A stretch of 64,000 bases of DNA, from positions 41,131,166-41,195,165 of the forward strand of contig LS997565.1 of the NCBI GenBank assembly GCA_000469685.2, in the 5' to 3' direction. Position numbers and translations under genes: made by a program. Source of the DNA: Haemonchus contortus. Taxonomy: Eukaryota; Nematoda; Chromadorea; Rhabditida; Trichostrongylidae. The notes under the pieces were generated by a model. The model had not been told where the DNA came from. It saw only the letters and a list, made by a program, of their open reading frames with translations, and ran no database searches. The first letter of the stretch is position 1, and the number at the start of each line of letters is the position of its first letter. This document shows, in pieces, positions 48,371-60,975 of this stretch.

Positions 48371-50601
48371 CTGAAAACGTCTTCAAACAACAGTAATTAA
48401 CTTGGCGACTAGGCAACGCTCGTTTTGAGTACGTGAAAATAACGACTAATTCACAGAAAAAGTACCAACCATATATTTTACAAGAAGGTTATTTTTTCCA
48501 CGCCCTTTTTACTAAATCATACATCAGGCAGTGCTACTCACACTACTTGGGTTATAGATAGCTATTGATGGCTGAATATTGTTGAAAAAGGGCAACCCAG
48601 GTATTACAGGTAACTATCAGAGAGACAGCTCCAGCACATCCACCTATGCAACCACAGTGACCACTTGGGAGCCAACTGGATTGAGGACAATAGCAGCTAT
48701 AAATGGACAGTTAATGATGCCCATTTCCTTACCTGTAATATATCAGTTTTTGCCTAGATATATAGCCGGCCAACAGCCTATTTGTAGGTCCTATGGAAGA
48801 TCTAACATCACCATGACGAGCTCGGGAAAGTTTGGATTGACTTACTCCAGTGTATCACGGTGTGCAGTACGCCAAGTGAGCAGTGGGTGGAGTATGCTCC
48901 CTGGAAGCTCGTATACCAGCACCGTCGCAGCCGATTCGGGGCAAGTAGCGCGAACGATCATCAATAAGTATCTGGCATTTGTGATTCTGTAGGAAATTGT
49001 CAACTACCCAGAGAATACTCATCAACATGGTCGTGGGCTTGAAAATGGGAAGGATGAGATTGAGACAGTGCAGTGGTTCACATGTTTTCTCCCATACCCC
49101 CTTTAGGCAAACAGTGCCTTTAATTAAAGGCGTCATCGACTTTTTCGCAAATTCTGCAACTGGCTATTTCCAATTTTTTTCCCTCCTACCAGCCAATTGA
49201 AGAAATTCTCATTGCAATCGGTCACGTTGCGAGAATTTGCATTCAGAGCACGTCTCTTATTCAAATGACACTGCGACGAAGCAAGGGTAAAGCTTCGACC
49301 AAATGACAGCATGGCCAATGAAGATCAATTGGTATGGAAGTGGTGAGCAGCCTTGGAACTTGAACCACGGTAATGAGCACCATTGGAAGCAGGAAGGAAG
49401 GAATTCAGAAGGTTCAGTTATTGTTTAGGCAAGCTTTTTATAGCGGAAAGTGAAGTAATGATGAATCTGCTTAACGAAAGGAAGGCGCGAGGATCTGAGC
49501 CTACTGGGGTGTCAGAAAGCAACTTTCATCCCTGCCCGATCTTACCAGAACCCCTTGGACAGGGTGCTAAGTTGTGTGGGCGAATTCTGATTAGAAGTGA
49601 CGTTAAATAAGGTTTCAGCACTTCAAATCCCTCATGGCATCTAGATCTCGACTTTTGTAGGGGATTTTGGGATCAGCACGGCTAACGGTCTACCCGGATC
49701 AGATCATGAGGATGGCGCAGTGGAGGCAAATCATGGAGCATCATAAGCCGAATGCCCTGCTGCCCTCCTAAATTGCATATCAAATGAGGACCAAAATTTA
49801 TGTGAGTAATAAATGGTTGACGAATATGAGGTGGAGGGCTATAAATTTTCAACAAACTTTCCCAATAATTTGTCCATGGAATGGCTGCAGTAACTTTCTT
49901 CAGAATAGCCTTCAAGATCAAGCTTCGTGACGCTGGGTCTCATAAATCATGAAAATGAAAAAATAATCCCAAAAGCTGGATCTACCTTACGGCTTTTCTA
50001 TGAATTTCGGCATAATACTGTATTAGGGAATGAATCCATTCAATATTTACGAAGTCTGTATATAAGCTTCACTGGGCTGGCGTTTTGCCAGAGTCTCCCT
50101 TTCCCTTGGTCCGAAAGGATCATAATAATTCGTGAATATTTAACGATCTGCCAGCTCTCTCAAGCTTGTATACAAACCCCGTAAAGAATTCAAGAAAACA
50201 ATCCATCAGAAGACATAATCGATGGAAGTTTGAGGCGGAACAACACGGACCTAAAGTCTTGTAATCAAAGTCACGCAACCTTTATGAGCCCTATTTCTGA
50301 ATGCAGAGAATGCAATAAAAAGGGAGTCCATGAGCCCAGGGAAACAGATGCATAGCGAAGAAGGTGATTATGTGCAAAAGAGTCCAGACCTGACTTTGAT
50401 CCCAGCGAAAGGTACCTATAGAGTATTGTGAGTTTTAATTCAGAGTCCCAGATATTTTCCAAATATAAACTCCGATCGGAGTCAGATGACGTTCGTGGAG
50501 GGACCGTTGGAGCACAAATATCTCTTGTCGTCTGATCTTCCTGTAGCCCTTGAAAGCATGGGTGGACATTCAGGAATTGCCAATCTATGCACCCATTCAT
50601 C
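48371..50601. other. Gene-poor interval
   Basis: No gene supported. The + strand ORF at 48579-48992 has no start or splice context and resembles no family I know. Confidence 0.35.
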
Positions 50602-50603
50602 TA

Positions 50604-51890
50604 TTGGGTTGTCCGAAAAGTTCCCGCCGATTTTTGATTCATCTTCGAATGAAAATTCCTAGAAGGAGAAATCCATTGGATGAACAATATATCCTCCATT
50701 CTGTTCAGTAAGGCTTCGCCATCTTCCTGTAGGTTCCACTTCCCCTCTTCCATAGAAGGTTCCAGACTTAAAATGGAAAAACCCACTCAGGTGCTTTTTG
50801 CAGTCCTCCAGCGAATTGAACGATTTTCCATTCAAGGAATTTTGCAGAAACCCAAACAAGTGGTATTCTGATGGTGCTATGTCTGGACTATATGGGAGAT
50901 GTGGTGGGACATCCCACCCGAGCTTTAGCAACTTTTGACCAGCGGCCAAAAATACGTGTGGTCTGGAGGTACCCTGTTGGAGGATTACGCCCTAACAATT
51001 GGCGACTTCGGGTTGATTTTGGTCCATCGCTGCCTCCATAGTTTCTAGCTAACTATAGTACCTTTCCTAAGTCATCTTTGGATTGTGCGACAACAGCTCA
51101 TGGTAAGTGATTTCCCTGAAATCCCATCAGCAACTCGGCATAGTCATCCGCACCTGGATTTTGACTTTTGCAGCGGTTTGTGACGGCTCACTAGGGGGCT
51201 ACACGATCGTTTCAGCTCCTCATTGCTGTACACAATCCGATTTTCGTCCCTCGTGCTCATGCGTTTCAGAAACGGCTCACTTTTATTTCGTTCGAACAAC
51301 GAGTCGCGCATGGAGGCGCGGTCCATCGCATTGCGCTCGCTCTATCGCGAGATATCTAAACATCAAGGCGTTTTACACTACACTACTAAGCGTTTGCAGA
51401 TGACCATGAATGGTTAATTTCGAAACACTAAGCCCTTACCCTACTTCACGAGCAGTGATGTGCCGATTTGCTCCGGTTAACATTTTGAGTTGATCGTTCA
51501 AATTGATGATAGTCTCCCTGAGGGTTGCCGGTCTTTGAAAGCAAATTCACACCGTTCGGATTCCGCAAACTAGTCATGCACTGTACGTACCTCTAGGGCA
51601 TGGTCTACTTAAACGTCATATATCTTTCATGCGGCTTGAGCCGCATTCTAGGCCTTGCGGTAGAAGAAATACTTCAGATGTCAAAAATGCGCGCAGTGGT
51701 TCTCCATTTTCATACGAGTCCTGTACAGAAAAACTTCGACAAATGTTGACAGAATCCCAACAGGAATATAAAGGAGGATCTACTCTTTTAGAAAACATAT
51801 ATCTTCATTAGGTTTGGTCCTTAATCATTTGTAGAACGCTTGATAAATCCGGGGTGTCAAAAATCGGCGGAAACTTTTCGGACAACCCAA
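50604..51890 (-). mobile_element. Full-length mariner element with dead transposase
   Basis: Terminal repeats TTGGGTTGTCCGAAAAG (from 50604) and its complement (to 51890) are about 33 bp, nearly perfect. Both are flanked by TA (50602-50603, 51891-51892). The 1287-bp length is typical. The transposase reads on the - strand from about 51800 to 50640. The N-terminal part is badly decayed. The first catalytic region is FLKRMSTRDEN (Asp kept). The second is QGTSRPH in place of HDNARPH (Asp lost). The third is APSEYHLF (Asp changed to Glu). The C-terminal part is clear (LQNSLNGKSFNSLEDCKKHL). Stops and frameshifts confirm a pseudogene. Confidence 0.93.
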
Positions 51891-51892
51891 TA

Positions 51893-54800
51893 TATCCTAT
51901 GGATGAGTTCGCTTCTCCTGGGTCACTTCCCTGTCCTAGACTTCCAATTTTCCAATCCCGCATTTGTTCACTCCCACACAGTGCAAGTGTGGTTTCGCGA
52001 AGATGGAAAACCATCAAACTTGCCCTTTTGATGTGACGTTTCGCCTGACTAAGCTATAAAATGAAAGTTTTTTTTCGAACAAAAAAAAACAAAATGACGT
52101 CAGATATAGAAAATGTAACATCTAGGAGATTATCTACATCGTGGGTTGCCTTGTCTATAAGTCATTGGCTAGTTGTGATTGAATAAACCAAATATAGTTT
52201 ATTACTTGATCAACAGCATGGTGTTTTCCAATAAGATGTATTTGGAAAATTTATGGACAGAATAGGAATATAGACAGACTGGGCAGCTGCTATATGTATA
52301 CATCAGAGTGCAAGTGAAATCATTCGAGCCTCTGATGAGTCCGTTTTAGTTTTTTTTTGTTTTTAAACAATTGAAACTGTACTTTACATCGAAATATTAA
52401 TTGCTTCGGTACTGGTAAAACGAAAACATCCGAATGAGTAGGAAAAAATAATTCTCATCAATCGGGACTACTGATTAGTTAACTATTTCTAGGATCAGAA
52501 AGAAGGTTGAGCTACACTATTCAGTGCTATTGAAAGGACTAGGATGCTGCTCACTCAATGGAAAGCCGAGGCTTACGCACTTTCATTTTTCCTGCCTTCG
52601 AATGTGGTCATGGAAGAAAGCCGTGGAGATTTGGCTAGTTTCCAAAAAAGCAAAACGAGACGGTATTACGTAATGGTCCCAAGGAATGTGACGGAACAGG
52701 TGATATACCCAGGAACTGACGTAATGCATAGATCAACATACTGAGAAGTTCCTTTGGTATCATGAGACACATTTTAGTATAGATGCCCTTTCGTGCGGGG
52801 GGGAGGGGGGGGGGGAGGGGAGGGGAAGGGGAAGTGGATGGGAGGAGTGGGAGGGAGGTGGCAAGCCACACAAGAAGAATGCGAGTAGTAACGGGATCAA
52901 CCCCCAGATAGACCTTTCTAAAATCCAAAATCACTTCTAGCATATAAAGCCCGGCTAGAGAGATAGAAGTGCTGGAAAGTCCCTTGGCTGATCGCCTTTT
53001 CGTTTGGGCCAACCGGTAGTATGTTTTTCGAAGTTCTGGGTAGATGTCGAGTGCGTGGCGTGACCAGTAATCAATATTCGATCATCTAAATTTTTTTTGT
53101 TGTCTTTCAAGGAATTTCCCAGGCAACATCGAAAGTTGCTATCGTTGAATGGTCCAACAATGAGCCCTCATAATTATTCAGAGAGCATGCTCCATCGATA
53201 TGTCGATGTATGGAGTAAGCCATGCATGCGACCTTTATTCAGGTCAGTAGTAAATGTTCCAAGTGGCGTTTGAATTTTTCCTCTTAAACAAGTCTGACTG
53301 TTCAGCCGAGAGAGGATAGAGGGACAAGAGAGAAGAACAAGTACTATTCAGGCTACCCTCAGAAGGTTCGAAGACATTGTAACCACAAGTAAATAAATGC
53401 TTATTACCTACAATGTTTACATCCCAAAATAATCGCTGTACCCTTAACGATGGTCATAGAAGTTCACTTCAAGGCTATAATTCACGAAATCTAGATTCAA
53501 ACGTCACTATGTACGGCTAAGCCGCTGCAGGAGTTGCTGTTTTGGACGTCTTCTAACACTTTAATCTGCACAATTCGGTACCCGGTCCATTTTGTTTTTA
53601 GGCGTTCTGCCATTAACTAACAACTTATTCTGCTCCGTTGACAAATTATGCTCAGAAAAAAAAAACTGTGGATTTGAATCCGCTCATGAAACGTTTCTGA
53701 CTAATTGTTTCATGAAACCAAAATGAAGCCCGACGTGTGCTCATTTTTGAGGGAGAAATGCAAATCCTTTTAGGGATTTTTTTCGAATCGTCGGACCTAG
53801 CCTATCTATCGAACATATTTCGCTCATACCCACTTCAATGACGTGACAGTAGCGACGAAAAGAGGGAGGACGAATGAAAACCATTACCTCATAGTCATTT
53901 AAACAAAATAAAGACAAAGAAGATATGCCCTGCTTTATCTGGAGGAACTCGATAGCATTATGCTTAGATAAAAAGTAAATGAACGATGAATGCGCTCAGC
54001 TCTGGCGACTATTGCACGAGATGTCCCAATGCAATCAAATCAATCGGACGAGATTCGCTGCTATTGTACTGACCGTGTAGCTTAGTGCTACACTTCGCGG
54101 TGGAGGTGAGTCCTTCGAAAAGGACGAGTACGTCGAAACGTTGGTCAGAATGAAAATTTCCACCTAACAAAAGCAAAATTAACAATTTCGAGAATCGGAC
54201 GAGTTTCTTTTGTAGTGGACCCTGATTTCTTTTTTTTCATATCATATGCAGTTTCGCTTGAGACCAATGGCACCCCAATTATTTGATTTTTTTCGAGGAA
54301 GTGCTTTAGTACAAGGACTTGGCTAACATTATAGGCATAGCTGTGAAAGTAATGTTAAGTTTTTTTTGGTAATTCAGTTTTAAAATAAAAGGGTCCAAGC
54401 CGAGTGTTGATTCCTTAGAAAAGGACCTATTCCGCTCTGAAAACGATTCAATAGGTATAGTTAATGATAATTGGATTAGTATAAATTCTAGCAATTTTTA
54501 AAAAAGACAGCTTTGGAGAAGCGCTTGTCATGGAAATCGTTTATCACTTGTTTGGAACAAAGTCTAATCTAATCAAGCCAGGGTTGGACTTTTTTGTGAT
54601 CTAAAGGCCAAAATTTTCGTTCTAAGCGTCATTTGTATTATTTATCCACAAAATTGAGGTACTCATTTCATCCAACACGTAGGAAAACAATGAAGCACAA
54701 CCGAAGGAGGTACTGTACACAATCCAGAGTACGGTAGAAAGTACGGTAGAAAAAGTGTTGGAATTGGGAATAGGAGAAGAGAGGAGACTGTCGTTACAGC

Positions 54801-57222
54801 CGCATGGCATTTAAAGCTCCTTATTTATCACGAGGATTTCGTTCAATATGTTTGCTTACGTAAGCTCTGCAGGAATTGGGGTGTGGGCAGACGGAATAAT
54901 CCGCTAAAACCTTCTGGAAGTAGGATAGGGCTTGGATAAAAAAACACTTCACTGATTAATGTCCAGGTTAAGGCGAAACATCTCATGTTTGTGCAGAAAT
55001 TGATATATTCCAGAAGTTTGATTTCCAGCCGTTTCAACATCGCCCTATGGCATGACATGCGGGTACTTGTCATGCAGCTGTTTTTCCTTACATTTACCTC
55101 CTGATTGCATTGCCATTGACTGTACAGGGCAAACACCTAGAGGGCGTTCTTTTTCTCTCTTACGTAACCCACCCCTTTTAAGTCTTCTTGGGAAAACATC
55201 GGAGAGAGAATGAATGCGATGAAAAAATGGTTGGCTTCAGAGCTTCAAGGCTAAAATAGTTTGAAGAGTAGTTTAGAATAGAATGTTCAGTCCGGCTCCA
55301 TTCTTATACTTGGTCTGTGGTCCTAATAAGATTGTTGTGACGACATTTTCTCAATTATCATTTCAATTAAAGACCGTAGAACTTAGCTCGAGGCTTCCGC
55401 ATGGCTGAACTGGAATCAAATTCTACTTCGATGTATCTAATAGAGATTATCGCAGCCTATTGGGTGTCAGGGACGTAATAAGTAAGTGGTGATTGAATAT
55501 TGGTGCGAATAGTTACCAGTAATCCCATTGACCTCGATCAGCTGGTGCTTGAGTTCCTTGAACTGTACTGTCTCGAGTGTCTTATTGTGGTCTCATTAGG
55601 AAACCCTAGGTGCATTGGGTCGGATTTCCGGTAAGGGATAGGAAAAGACTGATGTAAAGTCGTAGGAACATTCACAAGGAGATCGACTAGCTCCGATCAC
55701 TTTGCTTTTGATTTCCTTCTCTATGGTTAATTCTTTCAAAGCGTTTTTCAGGATTGTGCTGGGTGAACCCTCGAAATCTTCTAGAAGAATCTGGTAATTG
55801 TTGAGTTTTGAAATTGATTTTCGCGAAAGGTCTCTCATTCCCCTCTACCAAGGGTACCACTAATATCAATACCATAGTTCAAAGACTCTTTGAAAGTCCT
55901 ATCATTATGACTGATTATACATAGCTAGTTACTCACTTTGAAGCACATTCTATCACACACGCGTAAATCCTATTGTCAGTAGAGTCCGACAAGCCTATTA
56001 TGACGGAAGATAATGAAATGTGCAGTTTCCGGCATAAATGATTTTGAAAAGATTTGATTAGTCGGAATAATTAGCTTGAAAATGATAGACCTTTGGGGAC
56101 CGAGCGATTCTAGGTGTACACTCATCGGAGAACTCATCACAACCAATTGATGGGTGGGTTGCGTCAGATTCCAAGAATAGGAATTCATAATAGTCAAAAT
56201 GATGGGAACCCGACGGGAATGAGATATTATTTGTTGGGACACCGTGACAGATCTGAATCCATTCAGCTCTTTCCAGTCTTTTTACCAGCTCAAGAAATCA
56301 GTAGTAGTTCTGGACATTTTCAACCATGCAGGGCCGATTGGGAGCTGTAGAAAAGATGTGTGTTATACGGGCAGAATCAATGATTCACCAAAAAAATGAA
56401 TAAATTAATCTAATCAAACCTGTAGATTTTTTATTACCCTACGAGGATCTTAAGTTGTAGGGACTTTGGGGCCTCCAATGTCTCCAATCCTTCCTAGAGC
56501 TTGCCAAAGCGTAAATAAAGCTTCGATAAAACCTTCCCGAACAAAAATGTTGATACCCACGAAGGCAAAAAATCTTCTCCTTTTGAAAATAAAGCTGTTT
56601 GCTTGATGAAACGTTATGAGCTCCCTATCGCCCCAACCCTTGTCCCTGTTGCCCTTATCCACCACGGGGAGAGGTTGTTGAAAGAACAATTTGGGGCTGG
56701 ATTTAGAGATGACCTTTCGTGAGGGCTACATTCAAAGAGCAGAGCTATCCTGAATTGAGTTTGAGTGCATGGCGCAATGCAAGCTATCCAGGCGACATCA
56801 CATACATATTCAATAATTAAATTTGTATGTGGTTAGATATGTATATGCTGTGAACCTCTGAAAAAGCGGCATAACTTTGGTTTTTTACAACTACCTGTTT
56901 ACATATTTTTTGCTAGGTTCATAGACAAGCTACACGAAAAGCTGATCGAGAAAACAATGATCAAGTAAATCTTCCGGATACGATAGATTTACATAAATTG
57001 CTCTCCATTCGGTAAAAAACAGGCGTTCAAAGATTATCCGTACAACAGAGGTAACATCACAGTTGTGATTAGAAGAGTCAGGTCTCATATATAAATGCAT
57101 AATCTACAGCTGAAGAAGTAAAAGACGGCTGCACTTCCACGAATAACTTTCATGTGCCGAGCATTCACCTTTCAATTAAGACTAGAAGCATGAAGTGTAA
57201 AATGTTCGGCCTTAAATAATAC
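51893..57222. other. Long gene-poor, repeat-relic interval
   Basis: Contents seen are a G-rich tract (52797-52862) and a hairpin-rich segment (54060-54150, see findings). A - strand ORF at 55596-55838 (KLNNYQILLEDFEGSPSTIL) reads protein-like but has no support. No exon chain was found. Confidence 0.35.
52797..52862 (+). repeat. Poly-G / GGGA tract
   Basis: Sixty-six bases consist almost only of G with scattered A, including several runs of four or more G. It is a low-complexity, potential G-quadruplex former. Confidence 0.9.
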
Positions 57223-57475
57223 CGTTTATAGAATGCGCCCCCGCATTCGACTTCCATTAAGAGTAGTGACATTTGACTGCGCTCGTGGCCCATACATTGT
57301 CTTGCAGAGGGCACTTGATGTATGTAGAAGTCAGTGTTTTATCCTCCCAGCGGGTCTGGTTCTCAATAACCGAGACCCCGAAAGAATGGAAGGTCTGGCT
57401 GGTCTACGGTCCGGGATTCAAACCGTGACAATGCATATGGGATAGATCATGCCGTCTACTATTACATCACATTCG
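57223..57475 (-). mobile_element. tRNA-derived SINE copy 5 (family S)
   Basis: On the - strand it keeps the body landmarks (GGGAGGATAAAA, CCAATTT-less tail, GCGGGGGCGCATTC end). Its B box is decayed (GGTTTGAATCCCGG near 57412-57425). The A-box end has extra changes. Confidence 0.82.
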
Positions 57476-57479
57476 GCGC

Positions 57480-60400
57480 CATTTAGGATGATGAAGATGT
57501 TTCTAATAAAATCTCATGGAATGTACTGCCAGAAATGGGTACCACATCATGCAAATCCAGTGCGATCTTATCGTATCGAAGAACGAAGAGATTCCGGCGA
57601 TTCTTGGGAAGGCTAGGTTGGTTCAGCCTATCTCTCTCTCACTGATGAGTTAGTTACCCGGAAAAGTTGAATAAAGAGCAAAGATATCGTATTTCTTCCA
57701 TAGTAATTGGGAAACTCATGTATCTCTTGAGTTCCGCTTTGAAAAAGGATGAAGTGAATTTTACTAGTACGCTGCCCATTCAAAAATCAACACCATGCAC
57801 TTCTTCAGTACTGATAAGGTAAATACGGTAACATTCAGTGACTAAAGAGGACCCATCTGAAGCCTATAAGACTGCAAACAGACGAGCGAACGAAGGAAGT
57901 TCGACATTCGGCGCCTAAGCTAACACAAAGATCGACCGATGGCGATTCAGAATAGTAGCAATTAGAAGTATGTAGCCTCAACGTTAGCCTAGAATAGCTC
58001 AAGCTGACTTTGTGCAGTTGCTTCCTTTGCATAGTAGGTTTGCAAAAGTTTCACAAACAATATCCGGGAGCAATGCGGGGGCTGTTTACTGCTCTCCAGC
58101 TGTCAACAAACAATTATTCGCCCAAAATGAGTTATTCGGTAGATAATAGAAATTCGTAGGATGAATGACGTGGTGTAATTGCCAAATCCTTCACCTTCCT
58201 TCTTAGGAAGATGGATTCCCGACTGAACTTCTGAGTATACAGCGAATGCTGATGGAGTTGGTTAACAGCGACGGCCTATTCAGCTACAGTTGTTGCCGGA
58301 CATCGTTATGGAGGGTAGACAGTAAGGAAATCGGCGAGCTCATCAGTGATAAGCCGTGCATTCGAATTTTCTTTGAAAACAGACAGGAAATCTAAATAAC
58401 TGCTCCTTGGCATGCGAGCATTAGCGAGGCTTGATCATTCATTTTACAATTGGTTAATGAAAAGACTTTACAAATTCTAGAGGAATTCGATCTAGGTTCG
58501 ATCCCCGTACCATGAATACGATAGTGGCCTTACCAGCAGCTTTACTACCCTCTGCTGTACGAACCCTGTAGAAATCAAACAGTCTGCTATCTCTGTGGAC
58601 ATGCAGGGCTATATCTGCCAGAAGGCCTGCTTTCATCGCATTCACGTTCAAAATGGGACTCTGATACATCCAACGAAGACATGATAAGTAGTAGTAAGAA
58701 GTAGTCTCATAGTAATTTAGAGAGCAGGGCTAACAGGCAGGGTTTGGGAGTAAAACATTCGAGTATCCCTCATCTAGTGCCCATGGTAGTCCGATGAGAA
58801 GTTAGCTCTGTGACAGATAAAGTGGAAATGAGCCAAAACAAAGACTCCTAAGAAATACGTCAGATCCAACATGCTGATTAAAAAGGCTGATTGATATCAT
58901 TACAACAAAGTGAAACAAATCATTATCGTGCCTACGTAAACAACTTTAAGCCATAATCTTAATCTCTTCCTAGCAATCAGAAGTGATATGTATGTACATA
59001 CGATCGTGTTTCGAAATGGAGAAACGATCCAATCCAAGAGGAGTCATGAGTTCTCGACTTTGTTCAGTTTGGTGTTTGGGTGCACTCGTGCATCCGTTCA
59101 GAATTGCAGCAACGTTCGGGAGGATGTTCGGTCTGAGGAGACATGACCGTGTTGATGTTGTTACATTTCAATCCCGAAGGACGAATTTTTGTGAGAAGAA
59201 AATAGCGCTTATGGGAGCCCACATAGATATTTTCACAAATCAATTCTCTTGCCAGAAAAAATCGCTTCTACCCGATGGATGAGAAGATATTGAGGAAGGG
59301 GGTAGCGATTCATGGTATGGGCCTGAGCTGGATCTCAGAATAGGCCCGCCATATCCTCTCAAATGCTTGGATCATCCATCCATTCCGATGTAATCAGAAA
59401 TGGGCAAAAGTGAAATCATAATTGCGAAAGAGCTGTTCCTGAAATAACCAATGACTGACGCAAACTGAAACGACTTACCCAAATCCATGTTCCCTCAACG
59501 TCACTTCTTTCGGAGCAGATTGGAAGTCCAAAAATCAAAAATAATCAGGAATAAAAAGTTGATATGCTTTGGAATCGGACTAGCAATGGTTTCCAAGAGC
59601 GGGTCAAGTAAGCCGCAAGGGTAAAAGTCACACAGCAAGTTTTGCAGCAGTAGTTGGTTTCCATCTTTCATTGTCTATTTTCCGGATTTCACAGAACTGG
59701 AGATTCGGATCGCGCGAGCACAACATTCCTCCACTAGGTTGTTTCATACACATCGGAAATGATACATGCTCTCAAATGTCCCCAGAATAGCATCAGAATT
59801 GAAGGAATCAAAGTCACGTGTATGCACTCAAACGTTTTGGAAATCTGACTCTTCTTGCCAAGTGCATGGCACATCTAACTGATCAACTCTCACCACTTGC
59901 GCTGCACTTTACTGGGTTGAATCGCGTAAAGGGCAATTATTGAGGTGTTCAAGATCCCAAGAGATTTGTGAGTAAAACTCATTACCATTATTACCATGTG
60001 ATATCACTCATTCATAGGTATCATACAGTAAATGTGAATAGTGGGATGAGAAGGAACAGCTGCTAAAAGACCGAGTGGAAGCGTCCTGCGTTCTAAGTAG
60101 AATAGAAGAATTGAAGGCCGTCTGACAAGGACTGGTCTGGAATGACTAAATACCTCAAACACATTCGACATTTAATACTATTAGCTATGTAGTCAAGAAA
60201 TTCGAGACGAGTCAACTAATTAATGTCTTAGTTAGTATTTCCTAGGATGTTAGGTAATCCAATAACGACATCTAGTCATTGGCGCAACCTTTTCCTATAT
60301 AAATCACGCAATGGAATAGCCCTTGGATTAGTAGAAAATGAGGGATTAACGAGATTTTTCAATTCCATAGAGCCTAATCTCAATACATATTTCGTTAGAG

Positions 60401-60490
60401 ATAGCAGAGCGGCAAAAAATGAAAAAGGAAAAAAGACCTGAATTTCAGTGGACGGGTCTTTGAAAGCTCTTTAATACAGTAAGAACAGCT
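57480..60490. other. Gene-poor interval
   Basis: No supported gene. Near 58493-58507 a GGTTCGATCCCCG sequence resembles a tRNA B box, but no tRNA fold or A box at the right distance was found. Confidence 0.35.
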
Positions 60491-60493
60491 CTG

Positions 60494-60975
60494 GAAACTA
60501 CGTGAACGGGATTTGTTGCGGTGTCTGCTCCGCCCATTAATGATAGCTCCGCCTCTTAACTCATGGTACATTGCCGTCAATAACGAATATAAAGGTGGAG
60601 AAGCGCACGGAAATGCTTGGTTTTGCTCAGAAACTGCATCGATTCATAGAATTCATAGAAACTACAAGAACGGGATATGTTGCAGTGTCTGCTCCGCCCA
60701 TCAATGACAACTCCGCCTCCTAACTTATGGTACATTATCGTCAATAAGGAATATAAAGGTGGAGAAGCGCATAGAAATGCTTGATTTTGCTCGAATACTG
60801 CATCGATTCATAAAGTAGAAACTACAAGAAAGGGATTTGTTGCAGTGTCTGCTCCGCCCATTAATGACAGCTCCGCCTCCTAATTTTTCGTACATTACCG
60901 TCAGTAATGAACATAAGGATGGAGAAGCACATGGAAATACTAGTTTTCGTTCAGAAACTGCATCGATTGATAGAA
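60494..60975 (+). repeat. Three tandem copies of a ~162-bp unit
   Basis: Units start at 60494, 60657 and 60818 with GAAACTAC and share TGTCTGCTCCGCCCAT, AATGA, CTCCGCCTC, CATTAC/ATTATCGTCA, TAAAGGTGGAGAAGCGCA and CTGCATCGATT. Units 2 and 3 are closer to each other. Open frames exist, but units differ by indels that break them, so this is a minisatellite rather than a protein repeat. Confidence 0.92.

Noticed and set aside
48579..48992. 137-codon + strand ORF
   Set aside because: There is no acceptor or ATG context, no recognisable motif, and the opposite strand is equally open. It is likely chance or a very old repeat.
58493..58507. tRNA-like B box GGTTCGATCCCCG
   Set aside because: No A box at the expected distance and no cloverleaf could be drawn on either strand. 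It does not belong to SINE family S.
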